A stretch of DNA of 64,000 nt from Phycisphaeraceae bacterium (lineage in GTDB: Bacteria > Planctomycetota > Phycisphaerae > Phycisphaerales > UBA1924): positions 1 to 64,000 of the forward strand of contig JAJTGZ010000003.1 in NCBI GenBank assembly GCA_021299385.1. The letters are read 5' to 3'. Shown piece by piece: positions 22,205 to 30,726 of the stretch. The notes beneath the pieces are model-generated. The model worked only from the letters and a program-made list of their open reading frames with translations. It was not told the origin of the DNA and made no database searches. A program made the position numbers and the translations under genes. Every line of letters begins with the position of its first letter. Within the stretch, counting starts at the first letter, position 1.

Positions 22205-23986
22205 TTACTTATCCCGCACCCGCTGCTGGGCAACGGCCTGCGGCGGCACAAACTCGCCCAGCACCGTGTTCCCAACTGCGTACTTCTCGATCCGAACACC
22301 CACGCTCACGCGGAAGATCAGGATCAGGTCCTGCCCCTCGATCGACCGCGAGACCGACGGCAGGTCATCAAAGTTCCTGATCGGCTTGGCCGGGTCGAAA
22401 CTGACAGTGAAATCACTGGACGTGCGGTACACGTACCCGATGGCCTCGAACCGCTGCCCGTCGATGCCGATCAGTGCCGGGGCCTTGATGAACTCGGAGT
22501 TGTTGGGCTGCACCGGGCTCAGGGGGCTGTTCCGGCTGATGTCCAGCTGCACAATGGCCGTCCCACTGCCGGGGTCGAAGGCATCGACACGCAGGTTCAA
22601 CTCCGTCCCCGCTGGGCTGAGGTCCTTGCGTGGCAGGCGGAGTTTGCCGCCGGTGATGGCCATCCCCTTTTCCGTTTTATCAAGCCCCGACATGAACGAC
22701 GCGTCCAGGAAGACCCCGAACGGGAGGTTGTTGGCCACGCGCAGGATCGAGTTCGGCGAACCCGCCGGCACCCCTGTAACCCCCTTGGGGTTGTTCACAA
22801 GCGCGTTGGCGTCCGCCTTCTCACCCAAGATGGTGCTCTCAAAGCGGTTGCGAGTGATCAAGCGGTCGCGCTCCTCGGGGGTCTTGAAATCGGCGTTGGA
22901 CTTGATCGGCGTGAACTGATCGTCGGTCGTCAGATCAAACCGCACGCCACGGACGTAGAGCGCCAGCGGGCGGTAGGTCTCGGGGATGACAAACTCGAAG
23001 AAGAACATCGGGCGCGTCTCGGCCCCGGGTGTGCCGATATACACATCCCGCGAGTCAAACCGCCACCGGCCAAGGTTTTTCTGGTCCCCCTTTGCCTGGC
23101 TCACGACCGCGACGGGGCTGAGGGTTGCGGAACTGACCCCGTCGGGCTTCATCGCCACCAGCGTTACCTGCCCGGGGCTGATGATCGTCTGGCCGGTCTT
23201 CTCGCGCGAGGATGCCTCGAACTGCACCGCGAAACCCTCGGTGTGCGCGGGGGCTGTGATCGTCTCACCCGTAACCATCTGCACGTCCTTGCCGTCGCCG
23301 ACGAGGCGGGGCAGGGGGATGTTGCTCCCCATACCCACCGTGTAACGCCCCAGGAACTTGACGTCCTTCTCGCGCAGGGAGTTGCGCATCAGTATCTCGG
23401 CCGGCCCGATCCGGTTCATCGCCCCCTCATAGGCCATGTGCGGGCGCCAGACGCTCAGCGGACGCCCCGTCTCCAGCGAGTTGATCGACATGTACCCGTA
23501 CAACCCGGCCACCCAGCGGTCCACCGGCACCCACAGCCCGCCCGAACGGACCACCGAGCCGTTGTTAACCGCCTTGGCCCCCTGATACTCCAGCGCGTCG
23601 GGGCTCATGCGGATCATCTGCGAGCCGATCATGAAGATACCCGAGACAACCACCCCCGCCACCACGCCGCAGACCGCCCCGCCGATCCAGTCAACCATCG
23701 GCGTTACACGCACGTTGGCACGCACGAAGACGTTCACCAACACCGACAAGATAATCAACGACAGCATGAACGGCAGGAGCAACCCCAGCCCCGGCGCGAT
23801 GTCCGTCAGCATCCGGCCTTCGGAGGCCCCCAGCAAAGCCGCCGTCACGAACTCGTAGGACCCGAAGGCGATCGCCCCGCTGGTGAGCACCACCGCCATG
23901 TTCAACAGCGAGGATAAAAACCCACGCGCCGACCACACATAAGCGATGGCAAGCATGAGCAGGATGGCAAGTAACTGAATAACCAT
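22205..23986 (-). CDS. CvpA-like membrane protein with long extracytoplasmic region
   Basis: MVIQLLAILLMLAIAYVWSARGFLSSLLNMAVVLTSG... N-terminal TM helices resembling CvpA. Confidence 0.6.
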   Translation of the reverse strand: MVIQLLAILLMLAIAYVWSARGFLSSLLNMAVVLTSGAIAFGSYEFVTAALLGASEGRMLTDIAPGLGLLLPFMLSLIILSVLVNVFVRANVRVTPMVDWIGGAVCGVVAGVVVSGIFMIGSQMIRMSPDALEYQGAKAVNNGSVVRSGGLWVPVDRWVAGLYGYMSINSLETGRPLSVWRPHMAYEGAMNRIGPAEILMRNSLREKDVKFLGRYTVGMGSNIPLPRLVGDGKDVQMVTGETITAPAHTEGFAVQFEASSREKTGQTIISPGQVTLVAMKPDGVSSATLSPVAVVSQAKGDQKNLGRWRFDSRDVYIGTPGAETRPMFFFEFVIPETYRPLALYVRGVRFDLTTDDQFTPIKSNADFKTPEERDRLITRNRFESTILGEKADANALVNNPKGVTGVPAGSPNSILRVANNLPFGVFLDASFMSGLDKTEKGMAITGGKLRLPRKDLSPAGTELNLRVDAFDPGSGTAIVQLDISRNSPLSPVQPNNSEFIKAPALIGIDGQRFEAIGYVYRTSSDFTVSFDPAKPIRNFDDLPSVSRSIEGQDLILIFRVSVGVRIEKYAVGNTVLGEFVPPQAVAQQRVRDK

Positions 23987-24130
23987 AGTGTGCGCTCGGC
24001 GTTCGGTTCTGTCTGGCCCGCCCCGGCTTGCTGGCGGCGTGTGATGTAAACTACATACGACTCTTGGTACCCCAACGGTTCTCACCCCGGCTGGCCGATG
24101 GCCAGTCAGGGAGATACCCCCCTCATGCCC

Positions 24131-25852
24131 TTATGTCTTGGCCCCCTGGGCAGCTTGTGCCGCCGGTGCCGCCCCCGGCTGGGCCGTCGTTACACGCATG
24201 ACCTCCTCAACGCTCGTCGCCCCCGACAGCGCCTTGCGGATAGCCGCCTGCTGGATCGTCATGATCCCCCGCTTCTTCATCGCTGCCCGCAGCCCGGGAA
24301 TGTTCCCCGCCACGATCAATTCCCGCTCCTCATCGCCAATGGGCAATATCTCAAAGATCCCGCTCTGCTCGTAGTACCCCACCCCCTGGCACAGCGGGCA
24401 CGTCTCGGGCTTGTTCTTGACCAGGACCTGCCCGCCCTTCTTGTACAACTGCTGCGGCGCGCCTGCACCGGCGCCCACCCCCAGTTTCGCCAACAGCTCG
24501 GGCGACGCCGGGTAGGGCACCCGGCAGTTGGTGCACAACTTGCGAATCAGCCGCCCAGCGACCACAAACTGCAAGTGCTTGCCCGCTGACGCTGGCTCCC
24601 CCACCGCCTTGACCCACCCATCCACAGCCTCCATCGCGCTGCCGGCGCGCAAAACCGCGTATATCCGCACACGCTGGTAGTCTGCCTTGGCGATCTCCTT
24701 GGCCGTCGCCGCATCGGGTATCTCACCGATTCCCATCACGTTGGGGTCGCGGCGGAGCATCGAGCGGGTCTGCGTCGCGTAGTCTGCACCCTCGATGCTC
24801 GGGTCAAACTGCTGGTGCCGAACGCCCTCGAGCGTCGCCTGCTGCTCCATCTCCATCGTCTGCACCGTCTGGGTGTATGCGTCGTGCATCCCCAGCACGC
24901 CGTAGAGCAGCGACGTGCGCCCACCATCGGGCAGCCCCGCCAGCAGCACCAGCCCCTTGTTCCCCCTGGTAATCTCCCCGAGCACCTGCAACTGCTCTTC
25001 GAGGAACCCGAGCGCGTCGGCCTTGCGCCGAACCTGCCCCTCGGGGTCGATGAGCAGCTGCAACTTCATCCCACCCTGCCCACCCGAGCTGGTGATGCGC
25101 ACTAGTTTCTTGTCCGTCCCCTGCTCGACGGTTACAAGCCCGACCAACTTGCGCCGGCGGTCGGCAAGGTCCAGTTTCGCCGCGCTCTTCCAGAAGTCCA
25201 TCACCTTGACCGCATCGGCCGGGGGCAACTGCCCACCGGTTGATTTGACGCTGTCGACGAGCATTTGGGCCTCGTACTGCCCGTTGCTGCCGGGCACAAG
25301 TTCCACCTGGCTGGCGCGGGCCTGCAGCGCCTTGACCAGCACCTCCTCGGCGGCGGTCCGCACGGCATACTCCGGGGCGTTGGCCGCGGGGGCAATTAGC
25401 ATCTGCTTGTCGGCCCCGGTGATCTTGAGCTTGACCTTCCCCTGCGCCTTCAGGGCCGGGTCTTCCTTGACTTGTTCCTTGACCGTACCGCCCAGGAGGT
25501 TGACAAGCCTGATGCGGTGCTCAGCCGGCACGCGCTCGTCCTTAGCCGTGACATAGGCATACACAAACAGGTCCGCCGCCAGCAGCAGGGCCATCGCCCC
25601 TAGCCCCGCCAGGAACCCGGCGATCCCCGCAATCGGTATGAAGAACCCGACCAGCGTCGCGACCGTCCCCATCGTCAGGTGGAAAGCGTTCCAGTTCTGG
25701 CGGGGCAGGAAGAACTTGGCCGAGTGCTTGTCAAACCGCTTGCTGATGATCCACGCCCACCCGCTGAGCAGAGCCAGGAACACCAACGGCTTCCAGAGCG
25801 AGACGAGCATAAACCCATCTGAAGCGACCACAAAGAAAGGCGTCCAAGTCAT
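24131..25852 (-). CDS. Divergent GspE/PilB-like ATPase-family protein with N-terminal TM segments
   Basis: C-terminal GspE layout: LAGLPDGGRTSLLYG (degenerate Walker A), RRDPNVMGIGEIPD, IRKLCTNCR, CPLCQGVGYYEQSGIFEILPI. Confidence 0.82.
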   Translation of the reverse strand: MTWTPFFVVASDGFMLVSLWKPLVFLALLSGWAWIISKRFDKHSAKFFLPRQNWNAFHLTMGTVATLVGFFIPIAGIAGFLAGLGAMALLLAADLFVYAYVTAKDERVPAEHRIRLVNLLGGTVKEQVKEDPALKAQGKVKLKITGADKQMLIAPAANAPEYAVRTAAEEVLVKALQARASQVELVPGSNGQYEAQMLVDSVKSTGGQLPPADAVKVMDFWKSAAKLDLADRRRKLVGLVTVEQGTDKKLVRITSSGGQGGMKLQLLIDPEGQVRRKADALGFLEEQLQVLGEITRGNKGLVLLAGLPDGGRTSLLYGVLGMHDAYTQTVQTMEMEQQATLEGVRHQQFDPSIEGADYATQTRSMLRRDPNVMGIGEIPDAATAKEIAKADYQRVRIYAVLRAGSAMEAVDGWVKAVGEPASAGKHLQFVVAGRLIRKLCTNCRVPYPASPELLAKLGVGAGAGAPQQLYKKGGQVLVKNKPETCPLCQGVGYYEQSGIFEILPIGDEERELIVAGNIPGLRAAMKKRGIMTIQQAAIRKALSGATSVEEVMRVTTAQPGAAPAAQAAQGAKT

Positions 25853-25982
25853 GCGCACTCCAAATACACCAACCACCCCGGCCAGGAGAACCTCCCCGCC
25901 GGCACATGGGCAAGGATACCGGCCTAATCACCACCACGCACACCTACCGGCAACCGCAAATGCTCCCCCCCACTCATCCCCT

Positions 25983-28364
25983 CTACGGGCCCGACCCGGC
26001 CAACCCCTCCGCCCGCGCCCGCTGCGCGTCCGTCAGCCCGCGCGTCAAAGGGTCATACTTCTGCAAGGCGTCCACTCGGATCACCTCCCGCGCCACCCGT
26101 GCCGCATTCTGCTGCTCTCCGAGGCGGGTGTAAACGTCCATCAACGCGATGAGGTGCATCGGCGCGGTTGGGTCTTGTCGGTGCGCAACCTCCAGATGCT
26201 CGGCCGAGCGCGCAAGAAGTGGGCGATCGGCTGGCCCATCCCCAGCCGAGGAATACAGCACACCAAGCCAGGCGTTCTGCCCGACGCTCAGGTTCGTTGC
26301 ACGCGTCGCCCCCAGCGGCGCGACCCCCGGCACCTTGCCCGATGCAAGCGACAGCATCCCCATGTGCACCGGCGAGCTGGCGACGACCGGCCCGCGCACC
26401 ACCACATCGGCCAGCACGAGCGCCGGGGCTGAGAGTTCAGGTGGCGCGCCCATACGACCGGCCGTGGCCAGCAGGCGCGACGCCTCCCGGCGGGTTGGCC
26501 AGTCGGGGTACTGGGCCAGTTCCGCCGCCGACCGCACGAGCGCAGCAAACTTCTCCTGCCCCGAACCCTCGCGGGCATTCCAGACCTGCCATGCCGTCCT
26601 CTCCAGCGACCTCTGCCAGGGCAGCACCCGCCCCAAGGCGACCGACCCGAGCACCCCGATCAGGAGAACCCCGACAACCCCAATCACCGGCCTGATCCAC
26701 CCGGCGGTCCTCGCCGCGACAACGCCGCCGGTTTGCGCCGGCACCCACGCCGACGCGGCGATCAACGCCACGATCACCCCAACGCTCCCAGGCCAGGCGA
26801 AGGTCTGCTCGATCTGCCCGTGTACCGCCAGCACCGCGGCCCCTGCAAAGAGCGCCAGGCGCACGACCCCGTCCCGGCCGCCTGTTACCAGCCGTGTAAC
26901 CGCGACCCCAAACAGGCACCACACGACCAGCCCACCCATGCGGGCGAGGATTTCCTCCAAGGTCAACACCAAGGGAACATGGGCCAGGCTCAGAACCGTG
27001 GCGATTGCTGCAATGAGGCAGACCAGGCGGACGGTGAAGGCAGGTTGCTCGTGCGATTTGTTCAGAGCGGAGGTACCCGCTTTGTGGGCGATTACAGACG
27101 CCGTGCCCTGGCCGGCATCGAGCATCCATCGGAGGGCTAGGGCGCACCAGGCCAGGCCCAGGAAGCCGAGGGTGGCCATCCAATCCAGGAAGACGGAGTG
27201 AACGCTGGCAACGTCCTCGGTGGCGAGCGGGTTTTTGTAGACGATGTAGGCTTCCTTGAATCCTGCGGTGCCTGTGCCGAGGAAGGAAGTTACAGCCGGG
27301 AGGTCTGACCCCGCTGGGTTCGCCTGCCTGAGGATGGAATCGACGAAGATGCGCCAGGCACCATCAAAGTAGAAGGAGCGGAAGAGGAGAGATCGCTCGC
27401 CGAGGTGGTCGCCGAGCATCCCGCGCAGCAGCACTGCCGCGATGGCCACGATGCAGAGGGAGGGGATAAGCACGGGCAGGGAACGCACTACCCACCCCCG
27501 CACCCCGGGCGATGCACGCTTGGCGATCCAAATCAGCACCCCGGCGATGGCCAGACCGAGCACCAGCACCACCCACCCACCCTTGCCCCCGGCCATCGCC
27601 ACGCCGGTGATCGAGGCGAGCAGACCAAGCAGTGGAGCAACCACCAACCAACGCCCAAGCTCGGCCCGGCGTTCGATCGCAACGAGCGCCAGCACGCTCC
27701 ACACAGCGGCCATCGCGGCCATCAGGCTGGCGTAGATGTTCGCCAAGCCAAACCACCCCGTCGCCTCTGCCTGCATCAGTCGGCGTTGGTAACTGCGGGC
27801 CATCCCGGAGTCGGGCAGCCACCCCTGGGCCGCGAGGATCTGCTCCCGATTCTTCTGATAAGCCTCGACGAGCATCGGGTGCTCAATAAGCAGTTCGACG
27901 GCACCCTTGATCGCCAGCACGCCAACAAGCCCGGCAAAGAGCGCCAGCACGACCACCCGCACAGTTGGCTCCCGAGCCGAGAGTGCTAAACCGACGCCTA
28001 CGACCATCGCGCTGAGCCATGAGAACCCGATGCGCAACTCGGCAATGCTCGCCGCCGGGTGCAACGCGTGCACCAGCAGGGGGAGCGCCCCGATGAGCAG
28101 CAGGCCAACCATCCCCCACCACCTGCGGCCCAAGGCATGACCAACACCCGCGCAGGCCATCAGCACCACGCCGCCGAGCATGCTGACGAGGTCGTAGACG
28201 ATGCTCCAGAGTGGTGTCAGGCCCGTGCCCAGGCCCATCGGGCGGGTTGTCAGCGGGTCGCTGTCCCAGAACGGCATGGGGACCGACGGGAGCAGGGCCT
28301 TGGCCAGGAGTGGTGCCAAGGCCAGCAGCAGACCGGCGGAGATCCAAAGGGTGCGCCTGGGCAT
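25983..28364 (-). CDS. O-antigen ligase/Wzy-like polytopic membrane protein
   Basis: Multiple TM helices; FLGTGTAGFKEAYIVYKNPLATEDVASVHSVFLDWMATLGFLGL; C-terminal TPR-like helical tail. Confidence 0.75.
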   Translation of the reverse strand: MPRRTLWISAGLLLALAPLLAKALLPSVPMPFWDSDPLTTRPMGLGTGLTPLWSIVYDLVSMLGGVVLMACAGVGHALGRRWWGMVGLLLIGALPLLVHALHPAASIAELRIGFSWLSAMVVGVGLALSAREPTVRVVVLALFAGLVGVLAIKGAVELLIEHPMLVEAYQKNREQILAAQGWLPDSGMARSYQRRLMQAEATGWFGLANIYASLMAAMAAVWSVLALVAIERRAELGRWLVVAPLLGLLASITGVAMAGGKGGWVVLVLGLAIAGVLIWIAKRASPGVRGWVVRSLPVLIPSLCIVAIAAVLLRGMLGDHLGERSLLFRSFYFDGAWRIFVDSILRQANPAGSDLPAVTSFLGTGTAGFKEAYIVYKNPLATEDVASVHSVFLDWMATLGFLGLAWCALALRWMLDAGQGTASVIAHKAGTSALNKSHEQPAFTVRLVCLIAAIATVLSLAHVPLVLTLEEILARMGGLVVWCLFGVAVTRLVTGGRDGVVRLALFAGAAVLAVHGQIEQTFAWPGSVGVIVALIAASAWVPAQTGGVVAARTAGWIRPVIGVVGVLLIGVLGSVALGRVLPWQRSLERTAWQVWNAREGSGQEKFAALVRSAAELAQYPDWPTRREASRLLATAGRMGAPPELSAPALVLADVVVRGPVVASSPVHMGMLSLASGKVPGVAPLGATRATNLSVGQNAWLGVLYSSAGDGPADRPLLARSAEHLEVAHRQDPTAPMHLIALMDVYTRLGEQQNAARVAREVIRVDALQKYDPLTRGLTDAQRARAEGLAGSGP

Positions 28365-28391
28365 GGTGCAAGCCTATCGCAGGGCAGCCGA

Positions 28392-29294
28392 TTAGGCCCG
28401 TCGTTGGGCCGACGGTTTGCGCCGGGCCGGGGCCAGCCCGTTGCTTTTGACAGATGCGCTGCCGGGCTTTGCCTTGGCACGCATCGGCTTGATGACCACG
28501 GCCAGGGCACGGGATGCGAGCGCGTCGGCACCGGCTTGCAAGAGGGCGTAGGTGCCCAGCAGTTCCCCGGCCGGGACGTGCTTTTCGATCCAGGTGGCAG
28601 CGCCGTCGGTGCCGGCATCGACGGGGCAGACGCCCGCATCGACCAGGATCGCAAAGAGCCGGCCATCGACGGGCATGGCGTGCACCCCCAGGCCGACGAG
28701 TGCCGTGCGGGTGGCAACGTAACGGGGCGTCTGGCTCAGGCCCAGCAGGTAGGCGAGCGCACCCTTCTTGCCGGCCACGCAGAGGTGGCTCAGGCGGAGG
28801 GAGTGCTCACGCCGGTAGATGTCGTTGAGCGCGGCCTTGAGGCGCCCGGCCCGCTCATCGGCTCGGGCATATCCCCGGCCCAGGAGTGCGACGATCTCCT
28901 CGGCGAGGCTGGCTCGCAGTTCGTTGGCATCGACCACAGCCCGGCATATGCGATCGAGCGCACCGGCGGCCTTGGGTGTTGGCGCCTCCCAGAGCATGAA
29001 CGATCGGACAAACTCACGCAGCACACTGTCGCCGTGGAAGACACAACCACCGTGCGAGGTCGCCACGGCATCGCCGACAACCACCGCAGGTGCCGAACCC
29101 GAAGCGGGAAGAGGTGCGGCCGCGGTTACCGCGTGCAACTGCACAGGCTCAACACTCGCAGCGAGTTTGCTGAGCAGTTGCTTGAGGGCTTTGGCGCGGT
29201 CGGGCATCGGTTGGTACCAGGTCTGTGTGCACGGATCGGCGTTTGATCTGTTGAGCCTGAGCGTTTGGGCGTTGCCGGCCCAGCGGCGGTTCAC
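28392..29294 (-). CDS. HhH-GPD/endonuclease III-like protein of uncertain function
   Basis: RYVATRTALVGLGVHAMPVDGRLFAILVDAGVCP resembles HhH-GPD core; no C-terminal 4Cys FeS loop seen. Confidence 0.5.
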   Translation of the reverse strand: MNRRWAGNAQTLRLNRSNADPCTQTWYQPMPDRAKALKQLLSKLAASVEPVQLHAVTAAAPLPASGSAPAVVVGDAVATSHGGCVFHGDSVLREFVRSFMLWEAPTPKAAGALDRICRAVVDANELRASLAEEIVALLGRGYARADERAGRLKAALNDIYRREHSLRLSHLCVAGKKGALAYLLGLSQTPRYVATRTALVGLGVHAMPVDGRLFAILVDAGVCPVDAGTDGAATWIEKHVPAGELLGTYALLQAGADALASRALAVVIKPMRAKAKPGSASVKSNGLAPARRKPSAQRRA

Positions 29295-29713
29295 CCCCCG
29301 GCCGGCGGCGTGCTGGGGGGGGTGCCACCCTCTGGTGGTGATCCATCATGCACCACGTTTGCCCCTTGTGCAAGCGCCCGGATGACCCCGGCCTGGTGTT
29401 TGAGCCTGCGGTCGAGGGAAAAGTGCAGTTGCGGGAGCATCTTCATGCGGATGAGTTCGCCCGCCTCACGCCGGATGAAGGCCCGGGCGTGGGCGATGGC
29501 GGCGATGGCCCGCTTCTCGGCCTTCTCCGGCAGGACTGAGACGTGTACCGTCGCGTCGCGCCCGTCGGGGGCGAGTTCGAGCTCGGTGATCGTTACCATC
29601 GTCCCGTCAAGGCGCGGGTCTTGCAGCCCGCGGGCGATGACCTGCTGAACGGCACGGTGGAGTGAGGACTGGATTTTGCCGTGGGTGAACTCGGACATAC
29701 ATCGCTGGTTCAT
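29291..29713 (-). CDS. rbfA: Ribosome-binding factor A
   Basis: ISS: HGKIQSSLHRAVQQVIARGLQDPRLDGTMVTITELELAPDGRDATVHVSVL. Confidence 0.88.
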   Translation of the reverse strand: MNQRCMSEFTHGKIQSSLHRAVQQVIARGLQDPRLDGTMVTITELELAPDGRDATVHVSVLPEKAEKRAIAAIAHARAFIRREAGELIRMKMLPQLHFSLDRRLKHQAGVIRALAQGANVVHDGSPPEGGTPPSTPPAGG

Positions 29714-29760
29714 GGTAGACGGGCCGTGATGCCGGGCAGACGCACCTGCCAATCGGATGG

Positions 29761-30726
29761 CTAGGGCTTTTGCCACTGCCCGTTGCGGAAGACGCGCAGC
29801 GACGCGTCCACCTGCATCACCTCGGCCAGGCGAGCCGGGTCGGGGTCGATGAGGGGCTGGCCGAGGTCGGCGAGTGTTTGCGCACCCCACGAGCCATAGA
29901 CCCCCCGCAGCAGGAACGACTCGGCCCTGATCTGTGCGAGCAGTTCATTGCCAGATAGTTGCGGCCCCGGGTTGCCGCCACAGGTTGGGCAGAGGCGCCC
30001 TACACCGTTGCGTTGGACGACGCGGCGGTTGCCGCAGGTTGGGCAGCTTGGCCATTCATCGAGCCAGCGTTCGATGCGTTGGCTTGCGCGGTCTGGTGCG
30101 CCGTCGGACAAAAGGTTCTCGTACCCCTCCAGCAGGGTCCACACGCCCGGCCTGGCGAAGGTTGCGCGTGCGCGTTTGCCCTCGCCGGCGCGGAGTTGGC
30201 CAAGTGCCGTGCTCAGGTCGATCGCGGCCTGGTCTGGCCCGATGGCTGGTACGACGGCGACACCCTCGCGCAGGCCCGTCTGCGCCTGACCTGCCGGCTC
30301 GACGAGGTGGGCGATGGCCCGCAGCCACGCCCGCCGCTCTGCACGGGGCGTGAGTGCCGACAACCCCAGGCACGCGCTGGCGGCGAGCGGTCGGCCGCTG
30401 CCATCTGCACGCGGCGTGGCGCGGTCGATCTCAAAGGCGAGGACGTACAACCGCTCGGCCAGTTGCCTAGCCGGGCGCACGTGCCGCTCCAGTGCGACCT
30501 CCTCGGCGAGCAGGAAGTAGCCCATTGGGTCGCTCGGGTTGAGTTGTTCAAGCCGGGCGTTCAGCCCGGGCAGGGGGATGGCGTCAAGGCCATCCTGGCT
30601 TTGCCTGGCCGAGCCGGCACCGACGAGGAGCACGCCCGCGAGCAGCGCGACCAGCGCCAGCACCGCCGACGCGCGTGCGGCCAGGGGTTGGGTGCGTGCG
30701 CCGGTGCCATGCCGATGCGTGTGCAT
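29761..30726 (-). CDS. Membrane-anchored/exported unknown protein with zinc-ribbon-like CPTCGN...CPTCGG
   Basis: N-terminal TM; two CPTCG knuckles; start codon overlaps upstream stop (TGATG). Confidence 0.65.
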   Translation of the reverse strand: MHTHRHGTGARTQPLAARASAVLALVALLAGVLLVGAGSARQSQDGLDAIPLPGLNARLEQLNPSDPMGYFLLAEEVALERHVRPARQLAERLYVLAFEIDRATPRADGSGRPLAASACLGLSALTPRAERRAWLRAIAHLVEPAGQAQTGLREGVAVVPAIGPDQAAIDLSTALGQLRAGEGKRARATFARPGVWTLLEGYENLLSDGAPDRASQRIERWLDEWPSCPTCGNRRVVQRNGVGRLCPTCGGNPGPQLSGNELLAQIRAESFLLRGVYGSWGAQTLADLGQPLIDPDPARLAEVMQVDASLRVFRNGQWQKP

